Positions 33,801-43,397 of a DNA stretch of 64,000 nucleotides are shown here, piece by piece. The position numbers were made by a program, and so were the translations under genes. The notes beneath the pieces are model-generated. The model did no database searches, was not told the DNA's origin, and saw nothing but the letters and a program-made list of their open reading frames with translations. The number at the start of each line of letters is the position of its first letter. Within the stretch, counting starts at the first letter, position 1. Location of the stretch: contig NC_088298.1 of assembly GCF_032854445.1 (NCBI RefSeq), positions 10,961,504 through 11,025,503 on the forward strand, in the 5' to 3' direction. This DNA is from Liolophura sinensis. Its lineage: Eukaryota; Mollusca; Polyplacophora; Chitonida; Chitonidae.

Positions 33801-36334
33801 AACGTCACGTGATTCCCAACTTATGTATTATTTGGACCCATCCAAAATCTGGTAAAACTGAATAGAGGTAAAATAGAGTGTTTTTCCCGGCAGGTTATAT
33901 CCGTGACGATGGAATATAGCAGGAGTTGAAGATTTCTAAATGACCTGTGTTTAGATGGCAGACATGCGGTTTCGGTGGGAACTCTCCCCTAACGGGAGGC
34001 GACAGTATATACACTCTCCAAGGCAGGCAGATTGGTTTCGTTTTAACATTTTTGAGGCAGGCCGGCTATTAAATAATGAAGGTGAGAAAGCACACGTCAA
34101 GAAAATTAAATTGTATGCCATGAAAATATGATAGTTTGAGAATAACAACGGAAATATCCATCGTTAGAAGTTAAGAAAGCTCCAAAGATGTTGTCAGGTT
34201 TAATAGCCGTTGTGCGAGTCGTCATCGAAACGCAACAGGACACAGTACTGAAAACACGTTTTAAGCCTGAAAAACACGAAAACTTCAACGGGTTATAAAG
34301 GGAAGGCATTCAAAGTCTATCCACACAATCTCTGTAGTAGCAGAATAGCACTGAGAACGCAGTGCCACAATGGACGCGTGAGGAACGAGAACTCGCCATT
34401 GCCTTGACTGAAGTTTGCCTGACTACAAGGGTCATATCAGCAAGGTTTGAATGTTATCACAGTACCATCAAAGGACTGAATAGACAATGGTTACTTCGAC
34501 GCTGGCATGGCGTTCTCTTCGCTGATGGACTTATACGTGTCTGGCGTCGCAGTGGTGAACGTTATCTTGATGATTGTGTTGTGCAGACTTGATCGGTAGG
34601 ACGGCGGAAGTGTGATGGTTTAGGGCGGTATAACTTTTCATCACAGAACAGCGCTCCATGTATGCACTGTAGTTTACTACAGGGACGCCATTTTATGACG
34701 TCAAGTGGTCCCCCTGTTTCCGCCAACATGCACCAGCTGCATACTTTCCAACATGACAACGTCACAGGACAAACAGCACGTGCTTCTATGGACTTCCTGT
34801 CACAGAATAATGCACACCTTAATCGATGGCGTGCCTAATCACCCGATCCATCCAACTTAATAAATCTCTTGTGTGACATACAATGCAAACAGGGGTCGTC
34901 ATACCCGGAAATGACTTTGTCTTTGGACCTCTTGTGTGTTCAATTTTCCTCTACATTACAATTGCGTACTTTCCAATGACACTTGTCATTGCTAATGTGT
35001 AACTGATTTATCTGAGAGTGAATGTAATACACCGCCAACACTAAATAAAATTTGGTTTAGCGTCAATTAAACTTTTTACCCCTGGTGTTTCAGTCTATTA
35101 CACACCCATTCTATTGGCATTGACTTGTCCAAAACCATAATAACAGAACCCTGGGCAGCTAAGTATTAACATGTAGGGTAGACCAATTTCCAATATAGGT
35201 CAATATGGTCGTGGGTTTCCCCTGGGCTCTGCCTCCCACCATAATGCTGCGTACCGTCGTATAAGTGAAATATTCTTGAGTACGGCGTAAAACACCAATC
35301 AAAAAAAAAAAAAAAAAAAATCCCACCATAATGCTGCTTACTGTCGTATAAGTGAAATATCCTTGAGTACGGCGTAAAGCAACACTCAAATAAATAAATA
35401 AATAAATAAATAAACTTGCCACTGTCTTATTACAAGTTTACGTGTGAGCAAATTAAAACACATTGTGTAAGGAGTAATTATGTATAACAGAATTGTTCTA
35501 CCGATCAAGTACTAAACAACCGTGAGATACATCATCTCTACCCAGCTCTACCCATGATATGTCGGATGCCCTATCATTGCAAGGAAAACGAAAGTAGAAT
35601 GCTATTTTCAATATGTGATCGACTGTTAAACCCTGTTTCTGACAGTGCCATAAATGAAATTGTTCTTCATTTTTAGCGTGATATAACCTTAATGAATGGA
35701 ATTTATTTGATCTTTTGTAGCTGTGTGATCTCACGGCAGTGTGTCTTCAGAATTCGTTTTTGGGACATTTTGTTCTAAAAAAATACAGTGTAGTCTACTC
35801 GCGGAGGTAGTAGTGTGGACTTTCTTACTGTCTGGAGTTTTGCGTGACCTTTTTGGTGTGTAACTGTTGTATAGCAAATCTCTCTACGTCCATAGTCTAG
35901 CATATGACTTGGTCAATAAAATAATTATGACGTAACGCGAGGCGGTACAGTCGTCTTCTCGAAACCAATCTATGGAATTTAACATTATGAATAGAAAAAG
36001 TATTTTATCCGTCACTTTGTTTGCACTAATATGAACGTCCAACGTATCAATGTGTAGAGCTTGTCGTGTTATGTGTCGCTGACTACAGCCCATTTTGAGA
36101 GTGAGCATGAGTGGTTTTGCAGATGGCGGAATACAGGCGATATAAACAGAATATAGTGCACATTTCACTAAAAATATTTATCTCACTTGTTTACTTACAG
36201 GTCCATCTACTGACACAGACACAGACAAAGATCTTTTGCATGTCCTCTTTGGTCTCGCTGACAAGAAGGCTGGAGTTGACGTCGTCGGAGGCGGTGGATC
36301 TTCCGATGATCACATGAAGAAGTCCTTTTACTGA
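30817..36334 (+). CDS. Small secreted six-cysteine protein, three exons (candidate)
   Basis: Exon 1 (30817-30892) encodes a signal peptide (MGLSTVVGLVLCALLMNG) and ends G|GTAAGT. Exon 2 (32455-32661, acceptor CACTTTGCAG, donor G|GTGAGT) carries six cysteines spaced C-x12-C-x7-C-x19-C-x16-C-x6-C. Exon 3 (36201-36334, acceptor TTACTTACAG) gives a cysteine-free Asp/Gly-rich tail ending KKSFY and TGA. All junctions are phase 1, and the spliced frame is open for 138 residues. The even cysteine number suggests three disulfides in an extracellular protein. No family recognised. Possible alternative exons lie at 33209-33264 and 36735-36910. Intron 1 holds a MITE and a CATA microsatellite; intron 2 holds a SINE-B and a transposon remnant. 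Confidence 0.55.
31509..31576. repeat. (CATA)n microsatellite
   Basis: About 17 CATA units without interruption, in the first intron of the secreted-protein candidate. Confidence 0.95.
31816..32325. mobile_element. Long-inverted-repeat MITE, copy 2
   Basis: Starts AAAGGTGGAGAAAACATAAA then GGTCAGATGAAACAATGCG. The left end is the reverse complement of the right end of the copy at 46716-47228. Shares the ACATTTACATTCAAATACAT and TATGCAAAGAGGATATATAG blocks with copy 1. The right terminal repeat is truncated. Confidence 0.65.
32775..33138 (+). mobile_element. SINE-B, full length
   Basis: Head CGGCCCCGATAGCAGCGTAG with tRNA-like A box (TAGAGCGTCCGCTTCAGG) and B box (GGGTCAATCCTGG), middle GGCTCGGGTGGGGCGGCTTA and GAAATCCGTCCTGCAACAAG, tail CATATGACTGAAAGATTGTT, GACGTTAAACCCCAAGCAGT and (CACT)n. 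Confidence 0.85.
33209..33264 (+). CDS. Possible alternative terminal exon of the secreted protein
   Basis: After a CTGATCTCTACAG acceptor the phase-1 frame that fits exon 2 reads AYPVSNSCRLHSRENFYR to a TGA. Beyond the TGA the same frame stays open for 38 codons with coding-like content (NENNYCTDEQERDYMFES) to a TAG at 33379-33381. It could be an alternative last exon, or a decayed exon with one premature stop. Confidence 0.3.
33382..34349. other. No gene recognised
   Basis: Unique intronic or intergenic sequence. Short frames on minus at 33951-34309 have no motif support. Confidence 0.35.
34350..34930 (+). pseudogene. Tc1/mariner transposase remnant
   Basis: The N-terminal helix-turn-helix is visible (TREERELAIALTEVCL, VISARFECYHSTIKGL). 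A large internal deletion then joins to the catalytic region: WHGVLFADGLIRVWRRSGER (normally with the first Asp of DDE), DDCVVQT, GPPVSANMHQLHTFQHDNVT (second Asp in QHDN) and FLSQNNAHLNRW followed by a SPDPSNL box. Stops at 34592 and 34839 and the deletion make it inactive. Terminal inverted repeats were not identified. Confidence 0.85.
34931..35203. other. No feature recognised
   Basis: Probably includes the 3' flank of the Tc1 remnant; no terminal repeat was found. Confidence 0.3.
35204..35414 (+). mobile_element. Two SINE-A 3' ends in tandem
   Basis: 35204-35320 has core and tail ending in a 20-bp A run. 35321-35414 then repeats CCCACCATAATGCTGCTTAC, GTCGTATAAGTGAAATATCC and its own AAAT tail. 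Both point the same way. Confidence 0.88.
35415..36200. other. No additional feature recognised
   Basis: Intronic to the secreted-protein candidate in the present model. The minus ORFs at 35498-35734 and 35884-36168 show no family motif. Confidence 0.35.
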
Positions 36335-36734
36335 CTATTTGGTGTTACATCAGAGGCCTGATTTCTTAATAAGGCGATAAATTTTAATCTTCTGTTCAAA
36401 CCAAAATAGTTACGGCTGGATGTTGAAATTGTGCTACCGTAGCATAGAATCTGTGGTCAAAGTTTTATCCATCTGGATAATGTTTAAATTGTATTATACT
36501 TCTAGGGGATTAACGTCCGTACTCGCTCTGTGAACTAGGTCATATTTAAGCCTGAGCAGTGGGGACGTATCAGACTTCTTGGATCACTGTATCGTGCATA
36601 ATTGTGGACACCTGTGTTATGTTAACAGCTTTCTATTACATTACAATCTTCTACTGGGCAATTGTGTTATATTAATGGTGTTTTCTACGCTGTCTTACCG
36701 GTCATTACCCACGTATGATTCTGTTAGAGGCTTT

Positions 36735-36910
36735 ACGCATTCCTTTCGGACACTCGGTGACATCGATAAAACAATGACCAGTGCTGTCAGCTACAATCCA
36801 GACCTCCTGTACATCGAAGGCTTCCAGGGTAAACGTAAAGTTTACGTCAAACAGGCTATGTACACAGGTTCAGTAATACTTCCTGATAACGGAATTCTCC
36901 GAAATGAAGG
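36735..36910 (+). CDS. Candidate exon of unknown gene
   Basis: Within an ORF at 36579-37025, the part from an AG at 36733-36734 to AATGAAG|GTAATA at 36910 reads as a well-composed peptide (for example DKTMTSAVSYNPDLLYIEG, GKRKVYVKQAMYTGSVILP) flanked by phase-1 boundaries. It could be a further exon of the secreted-protein gene or belong to another gene. Outside this part the ORF looks intronic. No family recognised. Confidence 0.3.
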
Positions 36911-37025
36911 TAATAATGAGAAATTAAAACATTCTTTTTGTGTGAGGCATAAACACCACTTGGTCCTTGTTACTGAGAAAAAAATATTTCTTGGAGTGTT
37001 AGTATGTCGAACGACGCGATATTGA

Positions 37026-37433
37026 GGGTGGTTAAATAAACATCATACAACTTGGTAGATATTACTTTGAATAAGAGATTTTAATTAACAATATGGATAC
37101 TAGATTTTTTTTTTAAATCAGCTGAACCTCCATGGAAAATATATTTATAGTATAAGCTACTATTATTATTACATGCAGCAATTGTTAGAGCAGTTTGACA
37201 ATAAAGTGTAATGCTCATGACTGGAATCTATTTGTTTTTTACTCTGTGGTTCTGTCATTCTGAAAGAAGTGATTGGTAAGAATATAATTAAGACGTATGG
37301 CATAGAAAGAAAACCCAGATTAGCGACGAAAGTGTTATAGTTGGCGATTGGTTCCCACGTGATCTGAAATATCAATATGTCCAGCCATAGGGATGCTTTG
37401 GGTCTAATGACGAGGATGAGACGAGAATGCCCT
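37026..37433. other. No feature recognised
   Basis: AT-rich sequence. The minus ORF at 37169-37507 overlaps a SINE head scrap and has no motif. Confidence 0.3.
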
Positions 37434-37472
37434 TGGGGCCTCCGTTTCCTGGTGGTAAGCGCACTAGCACAC
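37434..37472 (+). mobile_element. SINE-A head fragment
   Basis: TTGGGGCCTCCGTTTCCTGG then GTAAGCGCACTAGCAC matches only the tRNA-like first 35 nt of SINE-A. Confidence 0.5.
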
Positions 37473-37556
37473 CAATACAGATTTATTTCGCACAAAAGTG
37501 TTTTCATTTCAAGAAATTACCATTTGACCTGTGAAATGATTATGACTGAAAAATTA

Positions 37557-37693
37557 TTTTATTTATTTATTTGATTGGTGCTTTACCGTGTACTCACAAA
37601 TATTTCACGTATTCGACGGCGGACATTATGGTGGAAGAAAACCAGGCAGAGCCCAGGGGAAACCCTCGACCATCCGCAGGCTGCTCCCAGACC
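37557..37693 (-). mobile_element. SINE-A, 5'-truncated
   Basis: TTTATTTATTTATTTGATTG tail side and GACCATCCGCAGGCTGCTCC at the broken end. Exact duplication CTGAAAAATTA at 37546-37556 and 37694-37704. Confidence 0.92.
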
Positions 37694-37704
37694 CTGAAAA
37701 ATTA

Positions 37705-38444
37705 AGCGATATGCCCGGGGGAATATGATTTGGTATATGTTAATCACATTTTTGTGTTTAAAAAAATAATCTTCGTGTCATCTGTCTACCGAATTTCAAA
37801 GAATGCGTCAAAACAAGCTAAAGTTAAAAGCCATCAAATAGTTATATTGTAGCACATGTTGACTCTCTTGGTTATGTGTGATCCCAAAAGATGGAATTTC
37901 AGTAGATACATTACTACAGCTTGACAGGCTCACATTCTCCGCTGAGGACCCGCGAAGGATCCGCGAAGGATCCGCGAGGGATAATATAATTTAATCCTCC
38001 TCTGGTTAGTGGAGAAGTCCCACGGGAGATGGAATTTGCTTCCAAACTCATCTACGGCATAGAAATCCAAATGGCGGACAACTGCATTTCGCTGGGGTGT
38101 ATTTCATGAAAATGTGTTTATCCGCCTCCCATTTACATGTAGCGTAATCTATATAGGTTTTATACTAAGCAATTTTTTGTATAATGTTCACTCTTGTTTC
38201 TCTTGTTCCGTGGTTGATAATAAGCGGTGAACAATCCGTCGTTTGATCTCGTGTTATCGGGGAAGTAGCCTGAAAGGAAACTGATCTTACTTTCTTTCTC
38301 TCAAAAGTGATGTTAAAATCTTGTTCATTTTTTGCGGATGAAAACTGTCCCTCGTGTTTAGTACACGCCTTACACGACAAGCTTGTCCATAGAGCTGAAC
38401 TCCTGTGCTAGTACTCCCACAGTAATTCTTATTAAGTATCTGTA
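37705..38444. other. No gene recognised
   Basis: Includes a short triplicated GGATCCGCGA motif (about 37948-37980). Its right part may be the 5' UTR of LINE copy E. Confidence 0.35.
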
Positions 38445-40195
38445 ATGTCTTCCGTGAACCTTTCGTATAATGTCTCTAATGTATCTAATGTATCCACCCA
38501 CTCTTCTTCTCAGCCGACTTTGTCAAGTGCGAATAAAAAGAGGAAGTTGGGGGTTTTGTCAGACTCCCTTGATAATGGACAGGACAGATGACCGGCTTTC
38601 ATCGTTCTCTCAACAAAGAGTGAAGAAAAAGCCGGCATCGAAAATCCACCCATTTATTTAAAAAAAGAGCTTTGCTCTATGCAGCTGGTACACTGAGAAA
38701 GCTAAGATCCGGAGACATTCTCATAACATGTTTCTGGAAACAACAATCAACAAATCTATTGACTTTGAACAAAATATCTGATATTCCGGTGTGTACATTC
38801 CCTCAAAATTCACTGAATAGCTGTCAGGGGATAATACGTGACACCAGGGTAAAACATCTCACAACACAACAAGCTGGTAACATCTTGAAATGAAATACAT
38901 ATCGTTTGACTTTCAATAGTAAATCTCTTCCATCGTCATATCTACATTGACCCGTAGGGGTAGGGGTAGGGGTAGTATAGACTTATATATCCCTAACCCA
39001 AAGCGGTGCTTCCATTGTCAAAATTTTTGGTTACGGCAAGGGCCAATGTAAAAATGAACTGGTTTGTTTCCGATGCGGCAGTGAGGGTCATGATGGTTTC
39101 GACTGTAGCAGCACAATTACGTCTTGCAATTGCGGTGGAGATCGCATGGCCTCCTCTAAAGACTGTCCATTATTCTTTAAGCAAAAACAAAGAATAAACT
39201 TAAAACTTAAAAACAAGATATCTTATCAGGAGGCTCGTAAGCTGGTGTCACCCTCAAATACTTCACTGTGGACTTTGTTTGCCAATATGGTCAAGCGAGT
39301 AGCATCTGTTGCTACTCAGACTCCCCTGACTTGGCCTGTGGGAAACAACAAACCTTCTTCTACCTCTGTGGAACGTTCTGTTCAACCTGCGCTTAATTCT
39401 TGTTCAACCCAAACTACTTCCATACAACAAATGAAATCAGTAAATAGTAACGGACAAAGTGATAAACCCGAATCCAATCCCCCTAAAGACAAAAATAACA
39501 AAAATATGTCCAAAATCAAGCCTCAGAGTAATGATAATAAAAGTAATAAACCTAGTGGCCCCATAGAGCGTCCCTCTAAGGCCACTAGGGATCCTGCCCA
39601 AACTTTTAATAAGTTTGGATCGTTGAGGGACGTTGGTCCTTCAACATCAGATGCGGATCTCCGCACCAGGGAGATCTAACAGCCGATCTCCAAGGAAGGG
39701 TCGTCCTCGGTCCAAATTGTCGAGGTCTTAAGGTAAATATTATTGAAATAACACAGCTAGTTCAATCATTAAATCCCATTGCACTTTGTCTTCAGGAAAC
39801 TCGCCTGAAGACATCTGACAAAGATACAATAACTCTTAAAAATTTTTCATTATACAGCGCTTATTCAATGAAAAATAGCGAGCTGTTGGCGGCTGTTCCA
39901 TCTTTATTCATAACACTATTATTCACAGTCCTGTTGCTCTGAATACAGAGCTTCAGGCTGTGGCCGTTCGAGTTTCCTTGTCAGAAACAATTACATTATG
40001 TTCGGTGTATATTCCTCCGAACACTTCTCTGTCTTCTCTGAACAATTACCTAAAGCGTTTATAATAGTGAGAGATTTCAATTCCCATAACCCCCTATGGG
40101 GCAGTAGTAACATAAGTAATAAGGGCAAAATACTGGAAGACTTCTTTTATGAGGAGAAACTGTGTTATTTTAATGATGATTCTAATACCTATTTA

Positions 40196-40291
40196 TTCCA
40201 CCCACCATAATGCTGGCCGCCATCGTATAAGTGAAATATTCTTGAGTACGGCGTAAAACACCAATCAAATAAATAAATAAATAAATAAATA
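40196..40291 (+). mobile_element. SINE-A 3' fragment with duplication, in LINE copy E
   Basis: CCACCCACCATAATGCTGGC through TTGAGTACGGCGTAAAACAC to (AAAT)n. Flanked by TACCTATTTA at 40186-40195 and 40294-40303. LINE copy A has the empty site with a single TACCTATTTA, which proves the insertion. Confidence 0.95.
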
Positions 40292-40500
40292 AATACCTAT
40301 TTACATCCAAATAATGGCGCTTATTCTGCTATTCATCTCACTATTACTGATCCATCACTTCTCCCCGAGTTTTCTCGGAAAGTGAATGACGATCTTTGAC
40401 GTAGTGGACATTTCCCTCTCATCCCAGAACACATCACTTCTAATTCTTTAGAACGTGTAACTGGGGGGAAATTCGATAAAGCAGATTGGATCGCATCTGA

Positions 40501-40656
40501 TTTATTTATTTATTTGATTGGTGCTTTACGCCGTACTCAAGAATATTTCACTTACACGACGGCGGCCAGCATTATGGTGGGAGGAAACCGGACAGAGCCC
40601 GGGGGAAACCCACGACCATTCGCAGGTTGCTGCAAACCTTCCCACTTACGGCCGGA
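40501..40656 (-). mobile_element. SINE-A, headless, inside LINE copy E (shared insertion)
   Basis: Flanked by GGATCGCATCTGA (40488-40500) and GGATCGCATTTGA (40657-40669). Same position, orientation and SINE break point as in copies A and D. Confidence 0.95.
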
Positions 40657-41109
40657 GGATCGCATTTGAGATGTTCTGCAAGACTGATATCACCTCAGAG
40701 ACTCTCAATGCAGCAGGTGATCCTACATTAAACTTTAATGAACTTGATCTCATAGCTGCTGACAGAACCATACCTAAGACCTCGACAAATCCGAATTTCA
40801 AAAGTAAACCCTGGTATGATACGCGTCGATTACTCAAATCAAAGAGACGATCTTGTTTGCGGAACTTACGTCAAAACACCTATGCGTGAGGTTTGGAACA
40901 TGGACCAGAAACTTAAGGGCAAAAATAATGAAGAGAAAGTCTGATATTTGAAGGATGAAGAAAATATACTCACCAATCAGATAGGGCCTATAGCTTATAA
41001 ACTGGCTGAAACAATTTCTAAGAAATCTTCTTCTGAAAGTTATATGTTGTACGGATATAGATGTCGTAACACCTTAGGCACAACGCGGACCACGGCATGT
41101 TACACCTAG

Positions 41110-41502
41110 GCAAATGACACAGATGGGGATACTATTGGTTTTACTCGATTCCAAAGTATACAGTGCATCAAAAGACAAAACAAAAACAATGTACGAGAAC
41201 AAGAAAAGGAACTACTACTTTCAACATATAGAAAGAAGACAGTGCTTCCAGATTCTGGTGCTAAACCCATACATACAAAGGCCTATAATGTACTGCTCAG
41301 AGCCTGTGACAGAAGAATACGTTGTCCCAAGTTTGCTACGGCGCACTCAAGTGATGCCTTTATATTAAATAGGGAACCATTTTTACAGACACCTGTAGCG
41401 AGTAAACTATTGGACATAGATTATGGTGATGCAGATTTCCACCCTTTTATGCATCCGTCCATTTTTCTACGTTCGTGCACAAAACACCGGAAATTACATT
41501 AG
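41110..41502 (+). other. Unrecognised 131-codon open frame
   Basis: Open from after a TAG at 41107 to a TAG at 41500 with coding-like composition, for example TVLPDSGAKPIHTKAYNVLL, RRIRCPKFATAHSSDAFI and LDIDYGDADFHPFMHP. There is no Met near its start, so it may be an exon or a transposon gene fragment. It lies just right of the truncated LINE copy E. No family recognised. Confidence 0.35.
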
Positions 41503-41965
41503 CAGAAAATGTAAACTGGGTACTGTGCCAGTGCGCGACCACAGTGACTTTGATCTTTGGCGGGCAGAATTAGTGTACATTTCCTAAACTGCAATGACTA
41601 GCTTCACGTAGTCTTACACAAAGCCCCAATGTTATTAACAGGGGAAATATTTAAAAGGTATAAAATTATGAAGCAAAAATTCTAACGAATTTTAATTACC
41701 TGTAGCCAGAGAACCAATGGTCTTGGATTAAAAGCATCTAAATAACGAACTTAGAGCTGATCAGTGTCTACATTTGCTACAACATTCTAAATTTGAAACT
41801 TTTCAAGTTACAGGCGAAACACTAACATCTGGACATATTTCTTCAGTTCTTGTACACACTCCAGCCCATCTACTGGCCTCCATATATTTTCCTCCAAACT
41901 TCAAAAACTTGTAGCGACTGAAAACCTCTTAGTTGTAAAGCCCTTTCGCCTGACCTATTCAGAGA
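41503..41965. other. No feature recognised
   Basis: Unique sequence without ORF support. Confidence 0.3.
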
Positions 41966-42055
41966 TCCTCCCACCATAATGCTGTGCGCCGTCGTATAAG
42001 TGAAATATTCTTGACGACGGCATGGAAATAACATCAATCCATCAATCAAATCATA
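41966..42055 (+). mobile_element. SINE-A 3' fragment
   Basis: CCTCCCACCATAATGCTGTG, CGTCGTATAAGTGAAATATT then a diverged tail (GACGACGGCATGGAAATAAC). Confidence 0.8.
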
Positions 42056-42558
42056 TTTCTGAAAAATTGGCTCCTATAAATTTTGAAATTCTAAAATCCA
42101 AAAACTGAAAATTCTGGGATTAAATTGTTGTACACGAGTACCAGATTTCAGAATAATCGGTTCACTGGTTATGGAAGAGAGGGTTTTTTTAAGGTTTGAA
42201 ACAAAATCCAATAGGGCAGCCTAGTGGGCGTAAGGTAGCGTAACCTACATCAATCAGAATATTTTTGTCTCTAACCAAGCCATGTGTCTCATGGCATTTA
42301 ATTCAAAACACTCAAGCGGTATTTATTTCATAACTGTTTATGTCGAGGAAGAATAATCATCATAAAAGCTGGAACAATTTCAATAATGCTCCCAGTCCAA
42401 AGGGTTGGACACCATAATTAACATTATAGCCCGGGAACCAGCAGTTGCGCACGAAACGTTTGACACACGGAACACTTAGAACTATAGGGGCCAACATGGT
42501 AATCCTCAAGAGCGGCGCCCTTTCCACAGCCCCTGGGGGTGGGGTTCAAATTACGGCA

Positions 42559-43123
42559 AAAGTAATTTTGTCGGTCACGGTGGAGTACAAGGATGAAACT
42601 TATTTTTGATGTTCCTCGCAATAATCTTGCCACTAAAAGCCGACTCATATGTCCCCTGCTCATGCTTAAGGTAATTGAAGAAGGCCCTGATTAACGCTAA
42701 TTAGAACTTTACCGATCTTGTCGCGTATAAGGTTGATTTTTTTTTAACCAAAAGATACCTTGAGATATAGTGATTATAAAATACTGTTCTAATTACCGAA
42801 GAACGGATTTATGGTTATTATTTTTTGGGCTAAATTACGAAAAAACGAGGGCACGGGTTATGGCTGAATACCAGGATGAAACTTAGTGTTAATTACGCAG
42901 TTCTTAAATCGCTTTGCTTTGCGCATTAGCTGGGTAGTTAAGAATCGGCTTTTAGTGATTAATTGTCGTCAGGAACGTAATTAGCAATTATTAGGCCGTT
43001 TTTAAATGACTTTAAGCATGAGATGAGAACTTAAGTCTAGGCTTTTAGTGACAAGATTGTCGTGAAGAACGTATAAAATAAGTTTCATCTTCGTACTCCA
43101 TGACCGATAGAATTAGTCTTTTA
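42559..43123. mobile_element. Fold-back (MITE-like) element with about 115-bp inverted repeats
   Basis: Left arm 42559-42675 and right arm 43008-43123 are imperfect reverse complements: GGATGAAACTTATTTT pairs with AAAATAAGTTTCATCT, CTTGCCACTAAAAGCC with GGCTTTTAGTGACAAG, and CTCATGCTTAA with TTAAGCATGAG. The interior repeats shorter pieces of the arms (CAGGATGAAACTTA near 42871, GGCTTTTAGTGATTAA near 42949), suggesting nested duplication. Non-coding. Confidence 0.75.
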
Positions 43124-43397
43124 TCAAGGGCTGAGCACTGATAAGTCTCCGCTATCACCCGGACTATTACAGTATTTCACCAAAAAAAAAAACAAACAAA
43201 AAACAAAAAAAAAACACTTTATGTTACACCGACTGAGGATGGTTAACCATAAAATATACACATGTGTGAAATATTACTTGTTGAGATTCATTAAGCTTAC
43301 AAAAAATATAACAGTTTTCTGTCATTTAACTATGTGAGCAGAAACACTGCTGCACTATTCTTGGCCATCACTTTTGTCAGTTCCACATTTGTTTCCT

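Larger units (their letters stand above)
38445..41045 (+). mobile_element. I-clade-like LINE copy E, 5' half
   Basis: ORF1 starts ATG at 38445 and has KKRKLGVLSDSLDNGQD with a premature TGA at 38588 where copy A has Trp, an RNA-binding-like segment (DILITCFWKQQSTNLL), CCHC knuckles (CFRCGSEGHDGFDC equivalent in a shifted frame near 39064-39180), and a Ser/Lys-rich tail. The endonuclease follows (RLKTSDKDT frame near 39805, VYIPPNTSLS near 40004, IIVRDFNSHNPLWGSSN near 40062). It carries two SINE insertions and breaks off near 41045. A (TAGGGG)3 run lies at about 38954-38975. Confidence 0.88.

Noticed and set aside
37169..37507. 112-aa minus ORF
   Set aside because: Partly covers a SINE head scrap and has no motif or splice support.
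39040..39190. Retroviral gag zinc knuckles
   Set aside because: The CCHC motifs are followed by an AP endonuclease-type ORF2 without protease, integrase or LTRs, so this is LINE ORF1.
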